Shown here: positions 14,701 through 27,693 of the stretch, one piece after another
Position numbering within the stretch: the first letter of the stretch is position 1
Layout: every line of letters begins with the position of its first letter
Source of the DNA: Chaetorhynchus papuensis
Lineage: Eukaryota; Chordata; Aves; Passeriformes; Rhipiduridae
Assembly (NCBI GenBank): GCA_013396525.1
Contig: VWYX01000012.1
Span: forward strand, 1,603,884 to 1,667,883
Length of the DNA: 64,000 nucleotides
Direction of reading: 5' to 3'
Notes under the pieces: model-generated
The model's database searches: none
What the model saw: the letters and a program-made list of their open reading frames with translations, nothing else
Told to the model about the DNA's origin: nothing
Made by a program: the position numbers and the translations under genes

Positions 14701-17700
14701 TACTTTGTTATTAAATAAATGATGTCAGCTTTGCCAGTGCAAAATCTTAAATAGAAGCAGGGTTCTTTGATTCCTCTGAGGTTGCTATAAAGAGCAGCAA
14801 GATAAACTGCATTCCTCTGGTTGATGTGTTGATGTGTGACTTTCATGTTGCTTAGCCTACCTTGTGTAAAATGCTTTGACTTCATTGTTCTCGTGCATGG
14901 GTAAGTTTTTAGGTACTAGTTATCCCATGATGAAAACAAGTTTTCCTTTGACAGCAAAAGTAGTCTTAGAACTCCTCATCCATCTCAACACTTGCTCCAT
15001 GGAGCGCCATCATATCATATGAGGCTGTCCCTTATTTCTTAGAGAGAAAAAAAAGAAACCCTTTTACTATACTGAATTCTTGAGTTATGAATAATGCTCC
15101 TTTCCCTAATGGAAAAGAAAAGTGAATTAGTTGGTTTGCAGTTTTAACTATGTAGCTATATTACTATTAAAGATTAAAATGCCTTAAAAGTAGAAATAAC
15201 CTAGTGATGATACCTTGATGCTTCTTAATACAGATTGTCTTCCTTATCTGGGGAGTGTTTGCATCCCTCATTCTGCTGTTCCTGGCTGCCTGTCTGGTCC
15301 TGTGGTGCTCCCAGCATCCATCAGACCTGAACATGGGCTGGGTTAGCCAAAATCTGAGCAGCATGGGCCTTTTTTATTGTCTTTGTGGAGCTCCAGACTA
15401 GAGAGCATGTAGAGCATAGTTCCATGTTCAGAGCAGAGCTCAGTGCAAGGACCAGTGGGACTGTTTTTTCCTCTGAGCAGTGAAAGCGCAGCGTCTTCTG
15501 CCCTGCTCCTTGTTGTGTTTCCTTTTCCAGCGTGTTTTGGGTTTGCATAAGGACAGTAAATAATGTGCCTTTATACATGCTAAGGAACATTTTTGAAGAT
15601 TACAGGTAAACATGTGGGTTATTAACAGTCTTCTAACATACCCTGTATACAGGCAAAAATCAGAGGTGCAGGAAAAAAAAGCAGCAAATACTGCAGCATA
15701 TGTTGTTTCTGTCACACCAACACTAAGGCTAAGGATTAAAAAAATATAAGTGGAACATGAGATCTGTCATGTGAAGCAGTAACTGCAAAGAAAGACACTT
15801 CTGTCTAGATCATAATGTGGCAGACTTGTAGCAATTTAAATATTTATAGTAGTTTAAAGTATGACAGCTAATGCTTAAGTCTTGCTACAGCTGTCACAAA
15901 TTATATTCCCTGGGTGTTTATTGTTCTTGGGGTTTCTTTTGTTTGCTTGTTCTTAAATGATGTTTTTTGAGTCTCACATTCTGGAAGAGAATTCAATCAA
16001 ATTAGATAACATAAATTTAAGTATAGAATCACTTTCTGTTTTCTGTTGGTATTACAAAATTATATTCTAACTGTCCTGTGAAGCTTTTGCTTTAGAAACT
16101 CAGCCTTTCTGAGTTTTGAAAGAAGTTTCTTCAGAATTTCTCTGAGGAAATGTATCCCTTCCCCCTCTCTGTTCTGTTAATGGTATTTAAACAATCCTGC
16201 CTACTGACTGGAAAAGCAAATTTGCTTTGTCCTTTATGAGCTGTATTTATCCTTCATGAATATCCAAAAAATTCAGCAGGGATTTGGCCGAGAAAGTTGA
16301 ATCATTCCTCCCAGAGAAGAAATTTGTAAATCTGGGAGGGTGGTGCTGTTTGTACAAGATCTAAAAGCAGCTTTCAGAATTTGCTAGAGAGGCTTGTGTA
16401 GCTTTAAGTAAGGAGATTATGTAAAATGCTGACTAAAGCTGAGAGCTTGCAAAGGCTCTGCCTAGCAGAAAATTAATAAATAGCTTTTGAGTTCTCCCAG
16501 GGCAAGGACTTCTCACTATGACATATTTTGGTTTCCTTGTTTGGCCATTAGTCAACCCAACTTTCCTCATTTCATCTGTGTCAATCCTGTGTTCATCTTT
16601 CACTAATACATTAATGATGGGCTTTCTTTTGGCTTGAATAATTTTTTCTGGGTATTCATTTTATTCTCAAAGCACTAGAGCAGAACATCCTTACCCTTAT
16701 ATCAATCCCACTTAATGAAAAATAAAAGAAAATTATTTGAATTTATATTTAGATGGTCATTTGAAAATTTGTATGAAAGCAACCACTAGTAATGGGTTGG
16801 GTTTTTTCTTGGGATGCTTTTACTGTTTGAAAAACTGATTGTATTTTTTATCTCAATATAAGGAGATAATAAAAATGAAATCAACTTGAATTGAAGTTAA
16901 AAAGTTGGAGGATAAACTGGATTTTTCCAAAGGGACATAAATAGCAGAGATCCCATTCTATTTCTTTGCTTTAAAAGATTCTTTCAGACTTCAAGCAGTA
17001 TGATTTGAATAAACAACTGCATGCTACCTTTGAGGATTTTTGTCCCATAACTTCACTGATATGTTTGAGTAGGATCAGTGAACAGGTGATGACCTGGGAT
17101 ATCTCAGTTTATACCTGCCTTGCACTGTGAGGATCTGATTTCCACATTTCATTACAATATTTTAGGTATCTGGTTAATAAGGTACTGTACAAACTTCTGT
17201 TTTGTTGAATGTAGTGGCTTGAAAAACATACTGACTACAAAAATCAAATTGGGCCCAATTCTGTCTTCAATAAAGCTTAAAAAAAGAGAAGTTCTCTTGA
17301 AGTAAATGGATATCATAAGTATTCTCAATTCATTATTGAATGAAGTATGTTAGAAAAGCATAGATATAAGAAGTACCTTTTGATCATACTTCTTGAATAG
17401 CAGCTTAGTTTGAGTGCACAGTCCCTTTTTTATTAGCTTTCCTGACAAACATCAAAGAAACGAATGTTTCTATAAACTTCTGTTTGTAGAAAGTGTATAG
17501 AAAGTGTCCCTTATTAATTCAGAGCCACTGAATCAGTTGTCATAGAGAGCAGCTGTGAATTCTAATAATTGCCTAATTAATCTAATGATACATTTTTCCT
17601 ATCATGATCCATCTAATACATTTCTGCATGGATTTAAGTTCTGCAGCTGAGTTGTTTTGATGCTGGTTTTGGATAGTGACTTTTAAAATTGAAATATGCC

Positions 17701-20700
17701 TAGGTGCATTAATAAAGCTGAGGAGGTAAAAGTCATTTTCCAATAACTCAATTATTCTGAGTAAATGTATGGTAATAAATGGTCTCAAGGATGTGGGGGG
17801 TTTATTATTCATCTGGTGGATTTCTAATTAACTGACAGAACTTGGTTAACTGGTATTTCTCCTCTCCATCGTTTTTCTACCTGGGTAGAGAATATACTGG
17901 AGTATTGAAATGGGAGGTGGCAGTCTTGGGAAATTAAGTATTCTTCCAGCTCCAAGGGTGGCCAAACTACATAGTGCTGTTTTGGGATAATTAGCCTACT
18001 TTGTATAGTTATTCTGATATATTTTTCCTAAGCTTTGATTCCAGGAAGTTCTGTAGTCACGCAAATCACAAAACAGAGCCTCAAATGGATCTCCCCAAAA
18101 GAGCTCAGAACAAATTAGTCTGCCAAGCATACATGTGTGGATAATCAATTAAACTAATATAGTCTTGATTTAAAACAAAACAAATAATTAAACATATACA
18201 GCATGTTATTGCTAAAATACAGACTGAAGGAAAATAGTGCAGTTAAAACACACTACTAATAGATAGCTACTGTCATTTTGTAGAGTTCGTTTGATATAAA
18301 CTTCAATTTTATTATCGGGTCTGTGAGTAGTAGAAAATTTCACAGACTAAACGGGAATTGGGGAACAAATAGTTGGCAGCAATTTGGAATTTCCTTTTTT
18401 TGCAAAATTCCTTTTTTTCCTTACACTGTCTGTAAACCTTTGAGCAGGACCAAATATTATATAGTAGATCCCCTTGTTTGAGAGGAAAAAATTACTAGCC
18501 ATCTTTTAGTTCCTGCTCTATCCGGAGAATTGACAAATAAGAATGATTTTACACATTGAGCAGACCCCGTCACTTGAAAAGGTTTTCAATTCCCCACAGC
18601 ACCAATGTTACAAAATTTGTTTCATTTCAACATAAGCAGTGTCTTTATGAGAAGAGACACAGCTTTGGAATCTGTAATCTCATATGCCATTTGAGTCTTT
18701 TCACCTTGTCCACTGTTAATCAATCTCTGCTGACAGATTTTGTGACTTATGCCATATATTAATTTGGAAAATGTCTTACTACAGCAGAGGTAAGGTTGAT
18801 AGAGAGACTGACATGAGAAAAGGCGTATTTAGGGACAGAGAATCTGAGACTCCAGTGACTGTTCTCTTTCAATTAACCCCTTGTGCTTCAGGTGTTTGGA
18901 ATTTAAGCAAATGTGATGGATATTTAATAATAATTTCAACTTGTACTGCAGTTTAATTTTTTTTTAGCTTGCATTAAATGCAGATGAAATGTACGTTAGA
19001 GTAATCTTAGCCTGCACAATTACGCTGGAAAAGTTGAAAGTGGTATCTTTCAATACAATGATTAAAGAAGAGGAAACGTGGGCTAATACTTCAGTGATAC
19101 TGAATTGTAAAAAGATTGACTCATCTTAGTGGCTAGAGGCAATGAAAAAAATCCATATGCAACTCACTCCCACTGTTTCTGTGGAAATGAATGGAGTTGT
19201 TTCTATGACAAGAGCAAATGCTGATAAAAATTTTCTTTTTCAAAGAAGAGTAATTCATTTGTTTCATGAAGGATTTTCCATGCTAAATTACTGTTCATGC
19301 CATGTAGTACTCTACTTGATAGCTAAGATACAAATATGCTAAAATTATTTTGTGTTGTTAAATGGATGGAAGCTGTTAAGCCATAATGACAAGATTGGTT
19401 TAAGCAACTGGTACTTTAGTGAAATGAGAATATTTTGGAGTAGAGTAGTCTGCAGACAAGATTAGATCATACTATTTCCTTCTTTGTCACCAAAGAGCTG
19501 ATAAATGTGTTAGGTTTGAAAGATTTCAAGGAAGCAATGAAGCTTCTATTTAATTTCTATAATGATATCCAGCAATAGTGGTTCAGTCTTGCAGGTTTTC
19601 TGAAGGGAAGCAGAATTTGCTTATAACCTAAATGCAACTACAAAGCTGCACTTCCCTGTCACAGTTTTCTTCTCCTTAAGAATAATTTGTAAGGTATGTT
19701 GAAGGCTCTGGTGCATTTTGGCCCCTACTAACATTTTTCTGTGTGAACTTTCCAACAATTATCTACCAACTTAGATTTCAAAATACAAAGCTGATTTTTC
19801 TGTACTTTTAACTTCCTGACTTGTTTATTCAGAGTATAAGCTCACAGGAGAAAGGTTTTGTTGTTTTTCTTTTTTTCACTTTATCTTCCTAAAGGGTGTA
19901 GTTTAATGATACACTGATGATGCACTGAACTTGGTATAACTGTAAAATATTTCTGTTGTTGTAATGCTTAAAATTTGAAAAAGACCAAAATTATATCTAT
20001 AGTGCGATTGTTGACTTTTTGACCACTTTGGGAATTTTTCCTCCTCTTTTAAGGAGGAGGAAAATAAAATGCTTTTTTAGTCATAAGTCATCTTTTTTAT
20101 GCATCTTGCATGGTAGATGAGTAGGTCTCTGGGCTTTTCAAGACTTTTTTTGCTGTATTTGGTAACATGCTCTGTTAGCATTGTCCTCTTTGTGTTTTTT
20201 GATGCATCTGGGTTGAGGTTGCCTGGTTTATTTTAGCTAAATACTCTTAAAAGGAGCAGCAAAGGAACCCTCTAGGGCTTTTTCAAACAGTCTAAAAACC
20301 TGTACTCAGTACAGCTACTGAAATCCCATTCCTAATTTGACCATGGGTCAGAAAACTTTCAGCCTTAAAAACTCGAGTGGCTTCTGGAATTGAAGTCAGT
20401 GCAGTCTGTTACAAACCCCTTAATTCAGGTAGGAAAATAACACCTTACTGTTCATACTAATAATAAAGTTCTATATTTCATATATTTATTCTCTGATTTC
20501 TGAACTTCAGGAAGTGATTTCACTCAGTTTTTCAGGATTACTCTTTGTCCAGAGCTACATTGTTAGGAGTGTTTATTGAATCTATTTCTTACATGGAAAT
20601 GAAAAACTGTATTTCCTCAGTTGTTTTCAGATGCTGGTGCTTTTACGAGAACAATGCCTACCATGTCACCTAAACTAAATTTGACACTAGAAAACTCTTT

Positions 20701-23700
20701 CTCCTTCTTTTGTCAGGCAGAACATGGCATTGGAGAAAATTTAAAACTTATCTTGAATGTGATTGAAGAATTAGTTAGTAGGTATATTTTGGAGCTCTGA
20801 GCAAAAGCATACAGAGAGCAATATAAATGGAGCTGTTCAGAGAATAATCTGTTCTCTGCAGGAACAAAGACATGCAGGGAATTGTCCAAGAAGAATCTGC
20901 TGATTGAAGTGTTGGCTGATAATCACTTTCGTGTATGCTTAAGTTATGCTACTAAAACCCCTTTCTGTTCAAAACCGTCTGCAGGGATTGTATATTTGTA
21001 AACAAATACAGATTAAGATAATTTATTAATTCTTTGTCTGCCATCCACTCATTATTTCTACTAGAAGTATCCACTTCTAAGCTCCCAACCATGTTAACCT
21101 CTGAGCACTGAGACAACATTTTAATTGGCTTACAAGTATGATTTGGCTTTTATCCTCATATAAAACACGAGTGTTTCGAAATCTAATTCACGCTAGGAAG
21201 TACAGTACCTACATGCTTTCAGGATTTAGCACGGTGTGTTACCTTCACTGAGTGCAGATGTGCAGGGAGTCCTGTAAATTAGGCACACTCCTTGTTCCAG
21301 CCAGCGTGGACAAAAACTTCCACAGGGACAGGACAAGAAGCTGCTGTGAAAAGTTATTCAGGTTATCTGTGCCAGCTCTTTGCAGCAGTGAACATGCCTA
21401 ATGCTCCCAGGTGAACGGCCAGGCTTTACAATTGCAGAGGCACTAAGTACTCCAGGCTTAGCAATTAGCACAGGAAAGTAAAGCTGTATTTTATGTGAAA
21501 GACAGATGAAAGGTTGGTTAATTGAACTTCTCCTGAGTGCCAAACATGGAGCAGCACTGAGAGGCATCCTGTCAATACGTTTAACACTATCAGAGAAAGA
21601 AAGTAGAGAACATCCTTGTTACCAATTACCTGTTAAGCTGGAGCACTGAATCTACCAAATCTGTCTAGGTCTCCAAGAATTAGAGCATCACAGCTGAATG
21701 GTTTTATTAGGCCTGTGTCTAGAGTTGAAAAGATTAGGTGTTTTACATATGAACTAGAAAAAGATGGTAGCTGCAAAAAAAATCTTAGTAAGGTTTTTGT
21801 CTGTTTCCTTTGCTTTCTTAAATGGAATCAGTTTTCTGTACTTTCTTTTCCTTTCAGTTTAGGCTCATTATAAAGCTTTTATTTCCTAATCCTCAGTGTT
21901 ATCAGAAACTTTTTTGGTAAATCTATTTAAATACACTTGTATATCTAGCAGATTTTGGTAATAAAGCCTGACCTATCTAAAGCCCACTACTCTTTTTAAT
22001 ATGAAAAAAAAAATTCTTCCAGTGCATCAGGATGTATATATAATGTGTGTGTAAATAATCTGGATAATGTTGATAGTCAGGAGGTGTATATATTTTACAA
22101 AAAAGGTCGATGCTGCTGCAGGAACCCTGCCCACACGGGCTCCCTACTCCATGTCAGCTCACACCCATTCCCCACCTCAGAACACGAGACTCTGCATTTG
22201 AGAGGTAAAGACAGTTCCTGAAAATGACCCACGGCAGGTGGGGAAGTCCCTCCAAGAGCCTCCAGTTCAAGAGCTTTGTTGTTCCAGTTCACAGAGCTTG
22301 AACAGAAAATTATAAAATTGGCAGAAATGGCATCTCCCAAAGTCTGTTGGGATGAAAAGTGCTGACATGAGATGGGGTTGGATGGGAAAGCTCTGACTTT
22401 CCTGGTGTATCCCCAACCTAAGGTAGCAGAACTGGGTAATGAAGAGCCTGTGGCTTATTGAACTGTGAATCCATCTGTAGTGAAGTGACACAGGAGAGTT
22501 GATGTCACTCACCTGCAAGCTTTGAGCAGCAGGAATTCTGTTTTTTCCCTTTCCGGGATCTCTGAAAAATGAAAATTCAATTCATTACAAGCTGCTGGTT
22601 CCAATACATGTAGGAGATTCAGAGCAAGCTGCAATAATAACTCTAGAAAAATAATCAGAACCTTGTGATTACATGCACATGAAATTACGTCTTTTTTTGA
22701 TACTCTTTTACTACAAATCAAAAGACTGCTCTGAAAAATACTTTGTTTTGCATTAAGATTACATTGTAATTTTATGTTCTCATTTTGACATTTAATTTCA
22801 TGCTTCCTATTTTTTTAATATTTGAAAGTCTTTGTGATTTCTTGCCCATGCTTTCCTCAGTATGTATTACAGTCCACAAATTCATACAACCAATTGAAAA
22901 CTCTCTGTGTGACTGAGGATATATTTAATTGAAGTTGTAATGCTAATGTATCCTAAGCAAGAAAAAGCACAACAGTCATACCCTGCAGATTCCTAGGTCT
23001 GTACTTGATTTCTTAGGTTGCTAGTGGTACTTCAAAAAAAAAAGAAAAAAAATCATTGGCATTAAAAAAGTTTGCTCAGGATACAAGCAGCAAGTTCTAT
23101 GAAGTAGATTTTGGTACTGCCAATATTTTTCAGTCTTTCAACTCTTAAATCCTACTGTGTATTGTTAAAATAAAAATAGGTTGGGGTTTTTTCCCCCATG
23201 AAGCAGATATGACTGCTGGCATTCTGCAGCAGTGACACAGGATATACTGAGTGTGCAGAGGCTGTGGATCCACTTCTTCCATGTGGGAAATCAATCAGGT
23301 GTTAGATGTTCTGTGATATCTTGTATATTGTTTGTATTTTGCCTGGAGAGCACTATGACACGTGTGCATAATCTCAATAAAATATCATCTCTGGAACTCG
23401 GCTCATGCACTGCACCACCAGCAAACAACACACTGCTGAATCTATCACCAATTCCTACATTACAGGAGCCACCTTCACAGGTAATGCATGTGCTTTGCAT
23501 GTAGAAATAGCAAATTAGTACCCCTGCAATGACTACTGACATCCTCATGCCTCTTTCTGGGGTTTTTACCAGAGGATTTGCAATCTCTTTCAATTGCAGT
23601 GCGTCTGCAAATTAAATAAACTCTGTATTTTGTCGTCCATCTTGTTTGGGAGCCATAAACATAATATTCATCTTCTCTGATAGATAAATACTCTTTGATT

Positions 23701-24326
23701 TCAAGGCTTGCATTCATTTTTCAGTATGCACATACATTTCACAACAGTATCCTCACCAGACATACATGCTGAAACTCATGCTCTAAACTTTTCTGACAAA
23801 GCAACATCTCCAGAAACCAGTTCAATATGAAGTTCCTTTCCCAGATTAACCCCTATGTTTTGAAGGTGCAGGTGGTTCAAGGGCATTACTTAGAAAGTAA
23901 AGTGTTCATGCTCTCTCCTGTCTTCCTGTGGGACTACTGTCTCCAGCCACTCCTGCTTGCCTTCAAGTTTATTTCTCAAGACCTCTTTTAATACAGCAGA
24001 TACTTGTGAAATACCTGCTGAAAGCTGATGGAAAGACCACCAGTGGAATGAGTAGATGTTAGCTTTATCAGACTCGACTTTCAAGAGAGAAAATAGCAAT
24101 GGTGTGGTTGGTGGCTGTGAAACTGCTGCCAGACCAGGTTGTTTTGGTTTGAGACAGTGTTTTGGTCTATGGGCTGGATGAGTAAGGAGGCAAGTCTGCA
24201 GTGCTGTCATCAAACGCCTTTTCCCTTTACATTGCAACTCACCCCATAAAGTACAACAGGTACTGCATAACAAATGCTGTTATTTAATGTTCTGTAGTAG
24301 TGGTTTTGAGTGGTGGGAAAGGGACC
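11758..24326. other. Unique noncoding sequence, no gene seen
   Basis: Twelve and a half kilobases of AT-rich sequence with only short open frames, the longest being 127 codons (23890-24273, minus). No repeat family is clear enough to name. A hydrophobic open stretch at 15232-15401 follows a CAG acceptor-like sequence but has no recognised homology. A small hairpin lies at 20036-20064 and is listed separately. Confidence 0.55.
20036..20064. repeat. Small perfect inverted repeat (11-bp stem)
   Basis: The left arm (20036-20046) is T-rich then CTCCTC, and the right arm (20054-20064) is its exact reverse complement, with a 7-base loop. One strand of the stem is polypyrimidine. It is small enough to be chance in sequence of this composition, and no function is implied. 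Confidence 0.6.
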
Positions 24327-24467
24327 TTCAGATCAGCTCAGCTGGTTAGAGCATGGTGCTAATAATGCCACAGTTGTGGGGCAGATCCCTGTATGGGCCA
24401 TTCACTTAAAGGCTGGAGTTAATGATCCTTATGGGTCCCTTCCAACTCAGAGTATTCTGTGATCTCT
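24327..24467 (+). mobile_element. tRNA-Ile-derived SINE with CR1 tail (TguSINE1-like)
   Basis: The first 74 bases (24327-24400) follow the layout of a vertebrate tRNA-Ile gene. They carry an A-box region around AGCTCAGCTGG (24335 on), an anticodon loop CTAATAA with anticodon AAT at 24361-24363, and a GTATGGGCCA 3' end. The T-loop/B-box is decayed: GCA stands where TTC is expected (24381-24383), and the 5' acceptor arm no longer pairs well. From about 24409 the sequence becomes a plus-strand CR1 3' end: ATGATCC, then GGTCCCTTCCAACTC, then ATTCTGTGATCTC, a degraded form of the CR1 terminal octamer repeat. A tRNA-Ile head joined to a CR1 tail is the known structure of the passerine SINE TguSINE1, copied by CR1 machinery. 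The decay makes it an old, inactive copy. No target duplication is clear, which fits CR1-type insertion. Confidence 0.85.
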
Positions 24468-27400
24468 CCATTTTTCCTTTGTGCAAGCTCAGTTTCTCCC
24501 AAATCATGTACAAGGACTAGGTAGCAACTGCACGTGCTTTACAGCATCTTATATAATTGGGACTTCTGCTTATCAGTGTGAAGATCCCCAGCCAGAGGAT
24601 GACTTTAGCCCTGTGCTTTAGTTGATTGGGGTGAAGGGAAGTGAGAGGGAGTTGTGTGAAGAAACATACTCCCATTCCAGTTTAACTTTAATTACAGATA
24701 ATGTTGAACAGCCAGTGGTTTTGTATTCGGCTTGATTTACTTGGATTGTTCATTATCCATCAAGTGTTACTCTCTGTTCTGGGGCTGGGAGGAGATGCAA
24801 AGGGGATTGAAGTAATTTCCTGCATGCAAACTTTTTCTTTAACTACTTTTTTGTTTTTTCCACTATGTGTAGCAGGCACTGTTTTGACATCAAATATATT
24901 CAGCTTACTGTGATGTGTGGTTTCAATATATAGACTACTCCAGTGGGCCCTATTTGTACATAATGTCATCACAAATTACTGCAACTGAGTGTGGTGCCAG
25001 TCTCAGTCTGTGCCAAATGAGTAGGTAGATAAATTTCCAAAGACCATATTGGATAGATTTTTTATCAGCCATGATTTTGTGTCAGTGTTGGCTGCTGAAA
25101 TCTGTGTTGAAGTGAATGATAAGTTTCAGTATTTATTCTGGAGAAGGGTTACCTAAATAAAATGTATTCTGAAATTACAGACAGCTTTTCTCTGCTGTCT
25201 GAGTGCTATGGACTGGTTGTGTTATCTTTTTAAGAAACTGTTCTGTGTTCTTGCCTGAGCTTTGGCTGAGGGTGTGTTCTTATGGAGAAGGCTGGGTTGA
25301 CTTCTTTATTGCTTTGTTTCTTTCTCACAGAGATGCTTATAGATTTATATTTTTATTATCAATTGTTGTGGGTTTAAATACTAAATTACAGGGATTTTGC
25401 TGAGACTTGAGAGGCTGTTAAATATCTGAGGTAGTAATAGGATACATGAGCTTGTAGGTGTGCACTATTGTCAAGACAGGCAGCGAATGCCTGTACAGAC
25501 TGTTAGAAAACAAGTAACTGATGGTGTTGTGGTTTGCTATATTTTTCTTTCCTTAAGGGAGAAAACACTTCTTAAGTGGATGCTTTCCTTCAAAATGAAG
25601 CTGTTAGATTAATATGCAGACATTGTTTCATAAATACTGAAAACTGGAAAAGGTCCCCTCTATGGCCAGCTAATGGAAAAGACTGAAAACAGCAAATATC
25701 TCTTCCTCCCCTGATTGTTCTTCTGTACTGAAGCTGGCCCCTGAGCTTCTAGAATAAAGCAGCCCATGTACTCAGAAAAATAAAGTGCTATTGCTGTGCC
25801 TCATCTCTGTAAGGTTAAAGTGGAAATGAGGCTTTTTGTAGGTTGGGGTCTTTTAATTACTTCATTGTGTTTATTATAGGGACTGACCAATATTTGCTTC
25901 AAAGGATATACATCAGGCTAAGAAGTGTCTTTATTCTGTGATCATACTGTTGTTTGTATAGCTCAATGTCTGCTCTACACCAGGAAGCTCACAAAATTAA
26001 TTTACTTTTCCTGTTATGACCTACTGTGCAAGGTTGTGCGATATTGTCAAGTGGCTTGTGTACAATTTTTATCCAGCCAGGCTCATCCCTTACACTGTAT
26101 ACTAATAAAATCAAACGATTTCACTGTGGGAGACCACAGTCTATAGGGCAGTTTTGAAATGGTAGCTCACTGAAAAAAAATAAAAGTTAACACTGGTGAT
26201 GCAAAAAATACTGTTGGCCTGATTGACAGGGAGGTGAACAATTAGAGAGCTGGAATGAGACAAAACTCTTCCAATGTATTCTGAATGAAACCTAAGGCAG
26301 AGAGGTCCAGCAGAAACCTTTGACACCACATATGGGTTTCCATCACAGGAGCTTGCCCGTAAATCTTCTTCCCATTTGAACATGCACAAGTACCACTCTC
26401 TCCTTCCTCGGGAATGAAGGCAAATTCAGCCTAAAGTAAGAGTCCTGCACGCTGACAGATGATGTTAGAAGGCAGGCTGATTGTAATAGAAGAATGTGAA
26501 GATGCCATTTGTTACAATGACTTTCTCTTTATTTCTCCTTTTTATGTTTGGAACCATTTGCAAGTAGTAAAAGCATGTTAACGTGATAAACACTTGTTTT
26601 GGCCTATCCACGATACCCCAGGTGCCTGCTTAGTGCCATTCTGTGTACTTCCCACTGGAATAGCCCTGGTCAGCTCTCACACTGTCTGCAGATGTGTTTG
26701 TCCTCCTCTGGGAGGACTGGAAATAGTCTGTGGCCCTACTGCTGTGGCTCTGGCCTCACTGGCCATGATGATTGTAAATGCAATTCAGGAGGCTGCACAA
26801 CCGCAAAAAAACCCTGTTGACTCAATATGTGTCTCTAGGAAAAGCCATCACTCTCTGTAGGTTTATTATCAGTCAATACATGCTGCTAGCAGAAAAAAAG
26901 ATGATATTTCTAGTAGCTAAAAAGCAGGTTTATTCCTTTAAAGACTACTTTGGCATTAAATTTAAAATACCCCTATCTAAACACAAGTGTGTATTTTGTG
27001 GCAACTGCTTCTGTCTTTCTGCTAAGAACAGTGGGAATCTGGGAGAGGATGCTCCCAGGTCACTGTTCAAGGACCTGTCTTACAGCTGACATAGGTGCAC
27101 AACACAGTTCTCACAAATGATAAAGCTCCAGCTTCCCTGAGAGCTCTTCGTCCCTATAGCAATTGCCATGGATGTCAAGTAGTTGGTCTGCAATAAACTC
27201 TGCTTTTTAATGTGAAGTTGTTTAAATGCTTTATAACCATCATTTGGGAGATAACAAACTTTCTTTCATAAGTGCTGATAGTGACATGTTAATTTTGAAA
27301 GTAATAATAACCACAGGGTGAGTGTGTAAATTATCACTTTTTGCAGTAAGACAATTGTTCAAAGCCAAAGTAGCAGATGAATTAGCAGATATTTAAGCCC

Positions 27401-27653
27401 TCAGTTAAATGCTGCATGGTTCTATTTTTCATTTAAGGAAATACGCTTTTAGTGCTTGTAGCTCCAGAGAATATTCAGCTTTATATTGTTTGGGTTTTTT
27501 TATAAATCTTACTAATAAAGGAGTTTGGGTTGTTTAACATATTCTCGGGGATCTGTGCTCCAAACTTTGCCCTCCAGTTGGGATTACACTATCAGTAATT
27601 GCTGCCTCATGTTAACATTTATTTAAAGCTGCTGATTTAACATTTAAAAATTC
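24468..27653. other. Unique noncoding sequence, no gene seen
   Basis: AT-rich sequence with short open frames only. The segment 26590-26800 is less AT-rich and open in two overlapping plus frames (88 and 73 codons), but neither translation resembles a known family. I see no named repeat here. Confidence 0.5.
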
Positions 27654-27693
27654 TGAGGTTAATGGATCTGTATTCACAGATCCATTAACCTCA
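27654..27693. repeat. Perfect palindrome, 18-bp stem with 4-base loop
   Basis: The left arm 27654-27671 begins TGAGGTTAATGG and is matched exactly by the right arm 27676-27693, which ends CCATTAACCTCA. The loop is ATTC. All 18 pairs match, and the next base pair outward does not. Such a hairpin can form a cruciform in DNA or a short stem in RNA. The stem is shorter than a typical microRNA precursor and lacks its mismatched, larger loop, so I do not call a microRNA. An origin by template switching during replication is plausible but unproven. Confidence 0.9.

Noticed and set aside
24327..24400. Functional tRNA-Ile(AAT) gene
   Set aside because: The length and anticodon loop fit, but the acceptor stem does not pair, the T-loop has lost its TTC, and the sequence runs into a CR1 tail. 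It is the head of a SINE.
27654..27693. microRNA precursor
   Set aside because: The stem is perfect and only 18 bp with a 4-base loop, shorter than a typical precursor and without the usual imperfect extended stem.
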